A DNA stretch of 64,000 nt from BOG-908 sp964242115 (GCA_964242115.1 CAXSZX010000018.1:1-64000), one strand, 5' to 3'. Positions 53,497 through 62,539 are shown, counted from the stretch's first letter. Program-made: numbers and translations. Notes: a model not told the origin generated them from the letters alone.

Positions 53497-56400
53497 ATGA
53501 GCACTGACACCTGGCAGGCGGGTACCTCCGCAGACTGGATCACCACCGCGGACTGGAGCGGCGGCGTGCCGTCCGCGTCCACCACGGCGACGATCGGCGG
53601 GCCGGGCAGCTTCGTCGTCACGCTCTACGAAGCCGAGAGCGTCGGCGCGCTGAACCTGTCGGCCGCCGGCGCCGAGTTCTACGAGGCGGGCACGCTGGCG
53701 CTCGGCGGCATGCTCGCCCTGCAGGCGGGCACGCTGGCGCTCGCCTACGGCGCCATTAACGGCGGGACGCTGGCGCTGGCTGGCGGGCAGTTCCTCTCCA
53801 CCGGCGGTACGCTGTCCGGCGTGGCCGTGCAGGGCACGCTGAACCTGTCGCAGCAGCAATCCAGCCTGGTGGTGACGGGCGGGTTGTCGCTGTCCGGTGC
53901 GGGCGGCGTCGGCGCGGGCAGCATTGCGCTGACCGGCGGCTACGCCACGCTGCAGGCGGTGGGCAGCCAGACGTTCGACAACGCGACCATCACCATCGGT
54001 GCCAGCGGATCCCAGCCTGGCGGTGCAGGGGCTGCCACGCTGGGTATCACGCAGGCAGGCGGGGCCACCGCCGGTGCCACGCTGACGCTGGGGTCCGGGT
54101 TGTGGCTGCGCGGCGTGGCCGGACAGGGCGAGGTCGTGGTGGGCAGCGTCAGCCCGCTGCAGGGCCCGGGTCTGCCCGCCAGCCTGGTCAACGCCGGCAC
54201 GATAACCGCCGGGGTTGCAGGCGAGATGCTGGCCGTCGTCGGCAACGGCAGCTTCGCCAACCAGGGCACCATCGGCATCAGCAACGGCGCCACGCTGGAG
54301 CTGGCCACGGCCGGGTTCAGCAACACCGGCACCATCCTGGTCAGCAGTGCGACCTTGGCGCTGGGCGGCACCTTTGCCACCTCGCTGCTCTCCGGACTTG
54401 GTGCCATCACGCTCAGCAACGGGCAGGTGCAGCTCGCCGGCACCGTGCAGAACGCCGGCTCCACACTCACCCTGGGCAACGGCGCTTCGGTGACCGCCAC
54501 GCTGGGCGCGCTGTCGCTGGCCGGCACCATCGCCGGCGGCACGGTGGTCGACAGCGGCGGCGGGCTGAGCTTCGCGTCAGGCACCGGCGTGCTGGATGCG
54601 GCGACCTACCAGGGCGTACTGAACCTGTCCGCCAGCGGCGCCGCGGCGACGCTCGCGGACGGCGCCGGCGTCACCAGCGCCGCTGGGGCCACTGGCAGCA
54701 TCCTCGACACCGGCGCCGGCAGCGCGCTGCTGCTGCGCGGCGCGGAGACGCTGAACGGGGTGCAGATACAGCTCGGCAGTGGGTCCACCGCGTCGGCGAT
54801 CTCCACCAGCGACACGTGGCTGGCCAGCTCTGCTGCCACCGCCACGCTGGGCAGCGGCGTTAACGTGGTGCAGGCCGGCCAGAACGCGGCGCTGCTGGCG
54901 CTGGGCTGGAGCGGCGTTGCCGGCTTCGGCCCGGCCGACACGCTGGTCAACCAGGGAAGCATCACCGGCGCGGTCGCCGGCGGAATGCTGAGCTTCGGCG
55001 GCTACGGCACCATCATCAACCAGGGCGCGGTCAGCGTCTCCAATGGCGACACGTTGGGGGTGACCGTGGCGCAGTTCGCCAACACCGGCACGCTGGTCGC
55101 GGGGCCCGGCGGCACCGTGCTGCTGGGCCAGCCGGCAAACGCGTTTGCCGCTGCACCCGCCTGGTCCAACAGCGGGTCCATCCTGGTCGCCGGCGGCACG
55201 CTGGTGCTGGGCGGCGCGCTGAGCACGGCGCAATTGGGCGCGATTACCGAGACGTCCGGCACTGTCGTGCTGGCCGGCACGCTGAGCAACGCCGGCGCCA
55301 CGCTGGCGGTCTCCGGGTCGGGTGGCGGGCTGTCGCTGCCGAGCCTGAGCCTGACGGGCACCATCGCGGGCGGCACCGTGGCCGACAGCGCCGGTGCGCT
55401 CTCCGTCGGCGGTGGCACCGGTGCGCTGCTGGACGGCGTGTCCTACAGCGGCACGCTGCTGCTAGGCGGCGCGTCCGCGTTCCTGCGGGTGCGCGACGGC
55501 CTGAAGCTGAGTGGTGCTGCCGACATCATCGGTGCCGGCGCCACGCTCGATTTCCAGGGCAGCCAGGTCTTCGACCAGGCGCAGGTGCTGATCGGTTCCG
55601 CCGCGGGCGACGCGATCGCGCTGGCCGACAACCCGGGGCAGGCAGGCGGCAGCACGCTCACGCTCGGGCCCAACCTTTCCATCTCCCAGTCCGGCGCGGT
55701 CGCGGCGATCGGTCAGGGCACCGGCGGGCTCGGCGACCTGATCGTCAGTCAGGGACAGATCAACGCTGGCGTCGCCGGCGGCACGCTGACGCTCGGCGGG
55801 GCGGGCTTCATCAACCAGGGCACCATCACGGTGGGCCAGGGCGACACGCTGGCCATCGCCGCCGGCAATTTCAGCAACACCGGCGTAGTCTTGGTAGGCG
55901 GCCTGCTCTCCCTGGCCGGCTCCCTGAGCCTCGCACAGCTCGGCCAGGTGGTGCTGTCCGGCGGCACGGTTTCCGTCGGCGGCACGCTGAACCTGGCCGG
56001 CGGCAGCCTGTCCGTCGGCCAAGGCAGCGCCTTCGGGCGGGTGCAGCTGACCGGCACGATCGCCGGCGGCATCATCCTGGACGCGGGCGGCGGGCTGGCC
56101 TCAGCTGGCGGCACGCTGAGCGGCGTCACCTACGAGGGCGTGCTCGACCTGAGCCGGCCGTTCTCCCAGTTGTCGGTGGCGCACGGCCTGACAGTGCAGG
56201 GGCAGTCGGCCGGCCAAACCGGCGAGATCCTGCTGACCGGCGCGCAATCATCGCTCACCGCGTTGAGCTCGGAGACGCTGGCCACCCAGATCGTGCTGGG
56301 CAGCGTGGCGCAATCCTACGCCGGGCAGAGGCTCGCCGCCCCGGTGCTGCAGGCGGCGTCGGGCGTGCAGCTCACGCTCGGGGCCGCGTCGAAGCTGGCA

Positions 56401-57543
56401 TTGGCCGGGACGGCTGGCACGCTGGGCAGCGCCGCTTCCGGCTGGTCCGACAGCATCGTCAACCAGGGGAGCGTGTCGGACGCCGTCGCGGGCGGCGTGC
56501 TGGGCATCGCCAGCAGCTTCTTCACCAACGCGGGCACCGTGTCGGTCAGCGGCGGCGGGGTGGTCACCATCGGCGACGTGGGGTTCTTCAACACCGGCAC
56601 GCTGTCGGTGGGTACGGGCTCGTCCGTGCTGCTGAACCTGCTCGATTATTACGCCGCGCCGAACGCCGGTGCGACGGCGTTCAGCAACGCCGGCACCGTG
56701 CTGTTGCAAGGCGGCGTGGTGCAGGAACTCACCGGCGGCGGGCTGTTCCCGGCGGTGCCGCTGCTCAACCTGCCGGGCGGCGACGTGGTCGGCGCCGGCA
56801 GCGTCTACGCCCAGGTGAGCAACGACGGCACAATCGAGGCGCGCGGCGGATTGCTGGCGGTGAACCAGGCAGTGCTGGGCGCCGGCACCCTGCAGATCGA
56901 TGCCGGCAGCACGCTGGAGCTGGAAGCCAGCGTGTCGCCCGGCCAGACGGTGGACTTCGCCAGCAACTCGGAACTGGCGGTGCTCGCGCCCTCCAGCTTT
57001 GCCGGCACGCTGAGCGGCTTCGGCGCCGGCGACATACTCGACCTGCCGGGCCAGTCGCTCGTTGGCGTGGCCAGCAGCAACGGCACGCTGGTGGTCAGCA
57101 CGGCGACGCAGAATTTCCGCTTTGTGGGCACCACGCTGCTGGGCGGCGAGATCTCGGCGGGGCATGACGTCCATGGCGGTGCCACCGTCAGCTACACACC
57201 GCAGAAAGTGGGCACCGGCAGCACGGTGCTGCTGGTCCCGGTCAGTCAGCCGGGCATGCTGTTCTGGGCGTCACCCGCCGGCGACGTGTTCGAGGGCCCG
57301 TCCGCGGACCTGGCCGGCGCTCGCATCGCCAACTGGAGTGCGGCCGACAGCCTGGACATCACCGACCTGGCGCCGGCGCATGCGAAGCTGGTCGCCACGC
57401 AGACCGGCGGGCTGGACACGCTCGTGCTCAGCGACGGGAGCCACACCGCGACGGTCAGCCTGACCGGGACGTTCAGCGCCAGCGGGTTCCACCTGGCAAG
57501 CGATACGCATGGAGGGACGATGCTGACCTATACGGGGCATTGA
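53497..57543 (+). CDS. Large repetitive beta-strand (adhesin-like) protein
   Basis: A 1348-residue Gly/Ala/Thr-rich protein with almost no Cys or Lys. It starts MSTDTWQAGTSADWITTADW with no signal peptide. Four imperfect units recur, marked by GTIAGGTVVDSGGGL at about 340, GTIAGGTVADSAGAL at 618, GTIAGGIILDAGGGL at 850 and an earlier related block at 82. Strings such as NTGTILVSSATLALGG suggest a right-handed beta-helix. The C-terminal ~100 residues end ASDTHGGTMLTYTGH, a tail seen in type-I-secretion-like surface proteins. No secretion genes are adjacent. Function in adhesion is inferred only. Confidence 0.75.
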   Translation: MSTDTWQAGTSADWITTADWSGGVPSASTTATIGGPGSFVVTLYEAESVGALNLSAAGAEFYEAGTLALGGMLALQAGTLALAYGAINGGTLALAGGQFLSTGGTLSGVAVQGTLNLSQQQSSLVVTGGLSLSGAGGVGAGSIALTGGYATLQAVGSQTFDNATITIGASGSQPGGAGAATLGITQAGGATAGATLTLGSGLWLRGVAGQGEVVVGSVSPLQGPGLPASLVNAGTITAGVAGEMLAVVGNGSFANQGTIGISNGATLELATAGFSNTGTILVSSATLALGGTFATSLLSGLGAITLSNGQVQLAGTVQNAGSTLTLGNGASVTATLGALSLAGTIAGGTVVDSGGGLSFASGTGVLDAATYQGVLNLSASGAAATLADGAGVTSAAGATGSILDTGAGSALLLRGAETLNGVQIQLGSGSTASAISTSDTWLASSAATATLGSGVNVVQAGQNAALLALGWSGVAGFGPADTLVNQGSITGAVAGGMLSFGGYGTIINQGAVSVSNGDTLGVTVAQFANTGTLVAGPGGTVLLGQPANAFAAAPAWSNSGSILVAGGTLVLGGALSTAQLGAITETSGTVVLAGTLSNAGATLAVSGSGGGLSLPSLSLTGTIAGGTVADSAGALSVGGGTGALLDGVSYSGTLLLGGASAFLRVRDGLKLSGAADIIGAGATLDFQGSQVFDQAQVLIGSAAGDAIALADNPGQAGGSTLTLGPNLSISQSGAVAAIGQGTGGLGDLIVSQGQINAGVAGGTLTLGGAGFINQGTITVGQGDTLAIAAGNFSNTGVVLVGGLLSLAGSLSLAQLGQVVLSGGTVSVGGTLNLAGGSLSVGQGSAFGRVQLTGTIAGGIILDAGGGLASAGGTLSGVTYEGVLDLSRPFSQLSVAHGLTVQGQSAGQTGEILLTGAQSSLTALSSETLATQIVLGSVAQSYAGQRLAAPVLQAASGVQLTLGAASKLALAGTAGTLGSAASGWSDSIVNQGSVSDAVAGGVLGIASSFFTNAGTVSVSGGGVVTIGDVGFFNTGTLSVGTGSSVLLNLLDYYAAPNAGATAFSNAGTVLLQGGVVQELTGGGLFPAVPLLNLPGGDVVGAGSVYAQVSNDGTIEARGGLLAVNQAVLGAGTLQIDAGSTLELEASVSPGQTVDFASNSELAVLAPSSFAGTLSGFGAGDILDLPGQSLVGVASSNGTLVVSTATQNFRFVGTTLLGGEISAGHDVHGGATVSYTPQKVGTGSTVLLVPVSQPGMLFWASPAGDVFEGPSADLAGARIANWSAADSLDITDLAPAHAKLVATQTGGLDTLVLSDGSHTATVSLTGTFSASGFHLASDTHGGTMLTYTGH

Positions 57544-57581
57544 AGGCAGGCCTTCTTCGAGGAACAGAAGCAAAAAGCTTT
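57544..57581. repeat. Intergenic repeat family copy R27, left part
   Basis: GCAGGCCTTCTTCGAGG..AGAAGC and AAAAAGCTTT, interrupted here by the transposon; continues at 61321. The last 9 nt (57573-57581, AAAAGCTTT) recur at the other end. Confidence 0.8.
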
Positions 57582-57606
57582 GGCGATGTTATACTTGCCA
57601 AACCCA
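57582..57606 (+). repeat. Left terminal inverted repeat of transposon
   Basis: 25 bp starting GGCGATGTTATACTTGCC, matched without mismatch by the right end. Confidence 0.9.
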
Positions 57607-57646
57607 CCAACAAAGGGTAGGGTGATGCCATCGAGAGGATAGACCG

Positions 57647-58564
57647 ATGGCTAGCGTTCTCGATGCCCCGCACTTTCAGAATGAAACCGCTGCTTACGCT
57701 AAATTGGAAAGCCTCGTTTGGCCGAACGGTCCTGTATGTCCGCATTGCGGCAGCGCCGACCGAATGAAGTTGATGGGCGGCAAAGCTACCCGTCCTGGGC
57801 TTCACAAATGCTACGCTTGCCGCAAACAAAGTCGGGTTACAGTCGGAACCGTTTTCGAGAGCAGCCATATTCCTCTGCACATGTGGCTTCAAGCTGCTTA
57901 CCTTATGTGTTCCAGCAAAAAGGGCATCAGCTCCAACCAGCTTGCCAGGGTGCTCGGTCTTACCGTGAAAAGCGCGTGGTTTATGTCCCATCGCCTTCGT
58001 CTGGCAATGGAAGACGGTAGCCTTCCTCCTTTGGGTGGCGAAGGCGAGATCGTCGAGATTGACGAGACCTTCATTGGAACAAAGAACGGCGCTACGGTTG
58101 CCCGTGGGTATCGGCACAAGCACACAATTTTCACGCTCGTGCAGCGGGGCGGTTCCGCTCGCTCGTTCCATGTCGATGGAACGAGCCCGGCGCACCTGAT
58201 GCCGATCATCTTGGCGAATATCGCTCCTGGCACACATGTCATGACCGATGAGGCTGGCCAGTATGCGCGCTTGTCCCGCTACTTTTCTGGTCATGATTTC
58301 ACTCGCCACGGGGCGGGCGAATATGTCCGCGGCATCGTTCATAGCAACACCGTCGAAGGTTTCTATTCCGTGTTCAAGCGCGGCATGAAAGGGGTGTATC
58401 AGCACTGTGGAGAAAAGCACCTACATCGCTACGTCACCGAGTTTGACTTCCGTTACAACAACCGGGTTCGTTTAGGCATCAACGACGTGCAGCGCACAGA
58501 CACCGCCCTCAAGGGCATCGTGGGTAAGCGTTTGACCTATAAAATACCTTGTCAGGAAGTTTAG
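57647..58564 (+). CDS. IS1595 family transposase
   Basis: A 305-residue transposase. N-terminal zinc ribbon Cys31-x2-Cys34 and Cys55-x2-Cys58. The DDE-like core has Asp in EIVEIDETFIGTKNG (about 140), Asp in HVMTDEAGQYARL (about 202) and SNTVEGFYSVFKRGMKG (about 232-248), followed by HRYVTEFDFRYNNR, all as in IS1595/ISXO2 enzymes. Intact frame. ATG 57647 is preceded by 40 nt after the terminal repeat. Confidence 0.95.
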   Translation: MASVLDAPHFQNETAAYAKLESLVWPNGPVCPHCGSADRMKLMGGKATRPGLHKCYACRKQSRVTVGTVFESSHIPLHMWLQAAYLMCSSKKGISSNQLARVLGLTVKSAWFMSHRLRLAMEDGSLPPLGGEGEIVEIDETFIGTKNGATVARGYRHKHTIFTLVQRGGSARSFHVDGTSPAHLMPIILANIAPGTHVMTDEAGQYARLSRYFSGHDFTRHGAGEYVRGIVHSNTVEGFYSVFKRGMKGVYQHCGEKHLHRYVTEFDFRYNNRVRLGINDVQRTDTALKGIVGKRLTYKIPCQEV

Positions 58565-58573
58565 ATAAATGCC

Positions 58574-59455
58574 TTAAGCCGCGCGGTATTGCGGCTTAGA
58601 GACTTGCCTTAGTTTTAAGGCAGATGGCATCCTAACGCCTTTGCCGGCAATGAGCAGTTCAGTCCCGATGCGCTTTTCCTGGATCGAGTAGTTTATGTCA
58701 AAGCTGTACTGCCTCCGACTTCGATACAACATTCTGATTTCCGGAACGTCGTCATAGGTGACTATCCAAGAGCGATCTAAGTCTATTATTCTCTCAGCAA
58801 GATCGGCGTGATCCTCTGCTTGATAGAAGCTCGTGTAGAGATCGGCTCCTTTATTGAAGTAGGGCGGGTCTATAAAGAGCATTGTATCTCTTGGCAGATT
58901 TCGGCTGCAACGAGATAAAAATTTTAGCGCATCGAGATTCGTGAGGTGTATTCGCTCTCGATACTTTTCTACGCGCGCGATCCTTCGCAAGAGTTCCTCG
59001 TGATTGTAGCGACAGCCGATCTTGTAGTTTCCAGCTTGGTTAAGTCCGCCTATTACTCCCGCGCCTTTTATTATCCCCGAGCGATTTGTGCGATTGAGAA
59101 AGAATGTTGAAAAGCCGAGAGCGAGGGTGTCCCGGCCATCCTGACGACGATGGATTTCACGTTGCTCTAACCAAGTCTCAATATTGACCGGAGTTCTTTC
59201 AATCTTTGAAAGAAGAGCTTTTGTCTCGTTTAGAACGCAGTGCCAGAACGCCCAAACTGACGGATCGATGTCGTTTACATGTATGTCCGCGACATGCCCC
59301 CCGTACAATAGAGCCAGAGCCAAACCACATCCACCCGCATAAGGCTCTGCGTAATGACCATGTTCCAATCCGTTCAGACGCAAGAGGTAAGCGGCAAGAT
59401 TGAGCAGGCTCGACTTTCCTCCCGGATAGCGCAAAGGTGAGGTTGGCCGTGCCAT
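58574..59455 (-). CDS. D12-class DNA adenine N6-methyltransferase (Dam-like)
   Basis: A 293-residue enzyme from ATG 59455 (an upstream start at 59557 overlaps the next gene). PLRYPGGKSSLL (7-18) is the D12 N-terminal motif, AEPYAGGCGLALAL (36-49) the AdoMet-binding motif I, and DPPYFNKG (about 196) the catalytic motif IV; SWIVTYDDVPEIR follows. It methylates adenine N6 in a short site that cannot be predicted. Its stop is 9 nt from the transposase stop (convergent). It lies downstream of the ParB-like gene on the same strand, probably co-transcribed. Confidence 0.92.
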   Translation of the reverse strand: MARPTSPLRYPGGKSSLLNLAAYLLRLNGLEHGHYAEPYAGGCGLALALLYGGHVADIHVNDIDPSVWAFWHCVLNETKALLSKIERTPVNIETWLEQREIHRRQDGRDTLALGFSTFFLNRTNRSGIIKGAGVIGGLNQAGNYKIGCRYNHEELLRRIARVEKYRERIHLTNLDALKFLSRCSRNLPRDTMLFIDPPYFNKGADLYTSFYQAEDHADLAERIIDLDRSWIVTYDDVPEIRMLYRSRRQYSFDINYSIQEKRIGTELLIAGKGVRMPSALKLRQVSKPQYRAA

Positions 59456-59526
59456 GCTAACGCTAAGCCTATCTGCTGAGATTGCAGGATATTCTATCAA
59501 GGCGCACAGCGCTCGGCCAGCTTTTT

Positions 59527-60825
59527 TTAAGGCACCCCGCTGGCTGTCGAAATGCACTTTAGAAACACGTCTTTTAACGTGATCATATCGTTATTGAGCT
59601 GGTTGCCATTGAAGGCTCCCGCTGTCGGATGGTGTTTTGTAGAGTTTCCAAACTCCCTAAGTCTCGCAATGGCCTGACGTACAGATGTCGTGTCCCCAGC
59701 GAAGCCCCACCCGCTAAGGCGCTGCTTGCTCAAAAATGATTCAAAGTCAGTCGGAGCAATTCGCCCAGCGCAGGCCGTCAATGTCTCGACGAACGACCAA
59801 ACGCCAACTGAGATAAGGGGTACGTGAGGGTCTAGGTCCACCTTACAAATAGACCAATATAACCGCTCCAGCTTGTCATTCCCGTAAGCCTTTAGAGCGT
59901 CGTAAATAGCCTTCTCAAAAAGCACGTGCTGCGCGTCCCTTGGCTTACTACCTGTCTGTCGCTTTGCAGGTCTAACTTTCAATGCAGCGCTACCAGCCGT
60001 AATGGACTCTGTCTCGATACGATCGTTTGTCACTCCTGGAAGCGAGTTGAGAGGTCGAGCATACTTTATGATCGGGTCTTTGTTCATCCGGGAGTTGACT
60101 GTCTTTTTCCCAACAAGGTCCCGCATGAAACGACGCAAGATAATGTCGAACTGCTCTTTTGGACGAGTTATGCCGACCTGACCTGGAACACTCTGATCGT
60201 AACCGAGCTGTTCTCGAAAAAAATCATTTAACACGAATCTTGCGACCGTTGTTAATTTACCCATACGCTCCTCAGGAGTGATCATGCCCTCTTGTTGGGC
60301 ATAGTCTAAGAGCGCCAACGCGGCCTTGTTTTTACTACCGCCGTCAGCCCTTGCTTTCTGGTCTGCGTTCCAACTCCTTCGGCCGACCCCGCCCTGTTCG
60401 CCTTGATGCAAACGATCCAGCCAAATCTTCGCGTGTTCGACGCCATCAAAGAGGGTACCGGGCACTGTTTTGATTGGTTTCCAGGCTTCCCAGAGCTTCT
60501 CAAATGCTTTGCGCAGGTTTGGAGGCGCCAACTCTGGATCATTCAGAAGCTTTATCGCGCAAATCCGCCTATTTCCCTCAACAACATAGTAGTTGTGCGG
60601 TGGCTGGTTGGCCTTGCGCTTCTCTGCTGAAATTAATGCAAAACGTTCTAGGGGATTGATGCCATGATCTTTGATATCCCGAGCAAGTGGGTAGACAAAT
60701 TCCTTCTCACAAAGATAGGCAATGGCTTGCGCCTCCGCCTCAACTGGCTCATGCCGGTAGTTTGCCAGGTGTAAGAAGATGCGGCTTACTTGCACCGCGT
60801 CGATAGGCTTCGGAGCTGACGGCAT
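59527..60825 (-). CDS. ParB-like nuclease-domain protein, transposon cargo
   Basis: A 432-residue protein. YYVVEGNRRICAIKLL (79-94) matches the ParB/Srx box (E-G-N/E-R-R-x-x-A). The N-terminal part ALARDIKDHGINPLERF fits the ParB fold's preceding helix. The middle and C-terminal parts (to SNSTKHHPTAG-type end near 400) are unrecognised and do not resemble ParB DNA-binding helices. It is followed by the adenine methyltransferase; a modification-linked nuclease or defence role is only an inference. Lower GC than host genes. Confidence 0.8.
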   Translation of the reverse strand: MPSAPKPIDAVQVSRIFLHLANYRHEPVEAEAQAIAYLCEKEFVYPLARDIKDHGINPLERFALISAEKRKANQPPHNYYVVEGNRRICAIKLLNDPELAPPNLRKAFEKLWEAWKPIKTVPGTLFDGVEHAKIWLDRLHQGEQGGVGRRSWNADQKARADGGSKNKAALALLDYAQQEGMITPEERMGKLTTVARFVLNDFFREQLGYDQSVPGQVGITRPKEQFDIILRRFMRDLVGKKTVNSRMNKDPIIKYARPLNSLPGVTNDRIETESITAGSAALKVRPAKRQTGSKPRDAQHVLFEKAIYDALKAYGNDKLERLYWSICKVDLDPHVPLISVGVWSFVETLTACAGRIAPTDFESFLSKQRLSGWGFAGDTTSVRQAIARLREFGNSTKHHPTAGAFNGNQLNNDMITLKDVFLKCISTASGVP

Positions 60826-60873
60826 TGATGGTGACGTTCCTGTAAACTCGGGTTCGTTACGACCACTGAGTTT

Positions 60874-61038
60874 ATGGGAGTCGTCATGGATGACAAGACG
60901 CAGTTAGACCGTTTCAAGGAGGCCGCCCACAAGTTAGGTTGTGACGAGGACGAGGCTGCTTTTGACAGCAAGTTGAAGGAAATTTCGAGAAAAAGGCCGC
61001 CTAAGAAGCCTAGTCAGGCAGCCTCAGAACCGGACTGA
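60874..61038 (+). CDS. Small hypothetical protein, transposon cargo
   Basis: A 54-residue frame (50 from ATG 60886): MDDKTQLDRFKEAAHKLGCD.. ending KKPSQAASEPD. Charged and helical-looking, divergent from the ParB-like gene (48 nt between starts). No domain recognised. Its protein-like composition and intact frame in a compact element support it. Confidence 0.65.
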   Translation: MGVVMDDKTQLDRFKEAAHKLGCDEDEAAFDSKLKEISRKRPPKKPSQAASEPD

Positions 61039-61259
61039 GTCAGCTTTGCTGAAGTGCTACCAGGGCGATGTTCAATCCATCCTGCCTCCATCGCGAAGGC
61101 GAGGCCGGCCTCGTAATCCCCTGGACGCCAGGGAGGCGCGGCAAAGGCGACGTTTAACCGTTGGCACCTCATGCTCTCACCTGGACCAAGGTTATGCACT
61201 GCAACCATCAGCCTTAGAAGTTCTCGTCCTGCATCTTCATTTGTTGGTAGTCTGGCCAT
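61014..61259 (-). CDS. Small hypothetical protein, transposon cargo
   Basis: An 81-residue frame: MARLPTNEDAGRELLRLMVA, then a region PGDYEAGLAFAMEAGWIEHR that looks like a winged-helix recognition part, ending KLTQSGSEAA. Converges with and overlaps the 54-residue ORF by 25 nt. Could be a small DNA-binding regulator; unproven. Confidence 0.6.
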   Translation of the reverse strand: MARLPTNEDAGRELLRLMVAVHNLGPGESMRCQRLNVAFAAPPWRPGDYEAGLAFAMEAGWIEHRPGSTSAKLTQSGSEAA

Positions 61260-61295
61260 CCGGTCCTCCGCACCACCCTATACCACAGGCCGGCC

Positions 61296-61320
61296 TGGGT
61301 TTGGCAAGTATAACATCGCC
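61296..61320 (-). repeat. Right terminal inverted repeat of transposon
   Basis: Exact reverse complement of 57582-57606; directly followed by AAAAGCTTT, which also precedes the left end. Confidence 0.9.
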
Positions 61321-61417
61321 AAAAGCTTTTGCTTCCGCTGTCGCGGGTCTCTCGGCTCAGCGCGCGACAGCGGAGTCAAAAGTTTTTTGGTGCTTTTTTC
61401 AAAAAAGAACCGCTTGC
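61321..61417. repeat. Intergenic repeat family copy R27, right part
   Basis: AAAAGCTTTTGC, CCGCTGTCGCGGG, GCGACAGCGG, then right arm with GAACCGCTTGC. Joins 57544-57581 into one complete copy if the transposon and one target copy are removed. From 61418 to 61679 no gene is seen. Confidence 0.85.
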
Positions 61418-61679
61418 TTTATCTTACCCGTGATACGCCCGTGCCAAACCCACCCCGCCCGCTGGCCGCCGCCGCCTTGGCAGGAGGACGGTGCCCGTCG
61501 GCCATCGCCGGATACCGACTTTACCGGCTGGCCGGTCGTGTGTCAGGCATGCCGCTTGCTCCTCGCCTGAGCCGTCGGACGGCTGACAGGCATGCCGCCG
61601 GCCGCGCCGGCAGGCGTATGCCACGCCACGAACAAAATGCTGCGCGGTGCTGACCGCCAGCGAGCCGAGGAGTAACTGG

Positions 61680-62522
61680 GTGACCGCATTCAAAAGCACA
61701 GACAGCTACATCGCCTCCCGCGACCTCGAGGTGGCGGTCAACGCCGCGGTGACCCTGCAGCGGCCGCTGCTGGTGAAGGGCGAACCGGGCACCGGCAAGA
61801 CGGTGCTGGCGCACGAGGTGGCTGCAGCGCTCGGCATGCCGCTCATCGAATGGCACGTGAAGAGCACCACCCGGGCGCAGCAGGGCCTGTATGAATACGA
61901 CGCGGTTTCGCGCCTCCGCGACGGCCAGCTGGGCGACGCGCGCGTGCACGACATCGCCAACTACATCGTACGCGGCAAGCTGTGGGATGCGTTCGCGGCG
62001 GACGCGCAATCCGTCGTGCTGATCGACGAGATCGACAAGGCCGACATCGAGTTTCCCAACGATTTGCTGCTCGAGCTCGATCGCATGCAGTTCTTCGTCT
62101 ACGAGACGCGGCAGACGGTGACCGCACGCCAGCGCCCGGTGGTGATCATCACGTCGAACAACGAAAAGGAGCTGCCGGACGCCTTCCTGCGCCGCTGCTT
62201 TTTCCACTACATCCGCTTCCCCGACCGCGAGACGATGGAGCGCATCGTGCAGTCGCACTACCCAGGCATCCGCCAGGACCTCGCACGCGAGGCGCTGACG
62301 ATGTTCTTCCGCGTGCGCGAGCTGCCCGGGCTGAAAAAGAAGCCGGCAACCAGCGAGCTGCTGGACTGGCTGAAGCTGCTGATGATCGAGGACATGCCGG
62401 CCGAGGCGCTGCGGACGCGCGAGAAGACGGTGGTGATCCCGCCGCTGCACGGCGCGCTGCTGAAGAACGAGCAGGACGTGCACCTGTTCGAGCGGCTTGC
62501 GTTCATGGCGCGGCGCGAGTGA
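61680..62522 (+). CDS. MoxR-family AAA+ ATPase (CoxD-like)
   Basis: A 280-residue ATPase. Walker A GEPGTGKT (34-41), Walker B SVVLIDEIDKAD, sensor 1 VIITSNNEKELPDAFLRRC. MoxR ATPases act as chaperones for metal-cofactor or complex assembly, usually with a vWA partner, which follows here. GTG 61680 with GAGGAG 8-13 nt upstream is chosen; the open frame back to 61647 adds nothing recognisable. Confidence 0.92.
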   Translation: MTAFKSTDSYIASRDLEVAVNAAVTLQRPLLVKGEPGTGKTVLAHEVAAALGMPLIEWHVKSTTRAQQGLYEYDAVSRLRDGQLGDARVHDIANYIVRGKLWDAFAADAQSVVLIDEIDKADIEFPNDLLLELDRMQFFVYETRQTVTARQRPVVIITSNNEKELPDAFLRRCFFHYIRFPDRETMERIVQSHYPGIRQDLAREALTMFFRVRELPGLKKKPATSELLDWLKLLMIEDMPAEALRTREKTVVIPPLHGALLKNEQDVHLFERLAFMARRE

Positions 62523-62539
62523 AGCGCGCAGGAAAGAAA

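Larger units (their letters stand above)
57582..61320. mobile_element. IS1595-family transposon with passenger genes (3739 bp)
   Basis: Bounded by 25-bp perfect inverted repeats, GGCGATGTTATACTTGCC.. at 57582-57606 and its reverse complement at 61296-61320. The flanks carry AAAAGCTTT directly repeated (57573-57581, 61321-61329), consistent with an 8-9 bp target duplication; the palindromic site makes the exact length ambiguous. Cargo: IS1595 transposase, D12 adenine methyltransferase, ParB-like protein and two small ORFs. Base composition is visibly lower in GC than the surroundings. Intact repeats and open frames suggest recent insertion. Confidence 0.9.

Noticed and set aside
57647..58564. 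A stand-alone ~1-kb insertion sequence
   Set aside because: No second terminal repeat lies just after the transposase; the matching inverted repeat is at 61296-61320, so the element is 3.7 kb with cargo.
59456..59557. Longer N terminus for the adenine methyltransferase starting at 59557
   Set aside because: The extra residues overlap the end of the ParB-like gene and precede the conserved RPTSPLRYPGGK start; ATG 59455 fits the family better.
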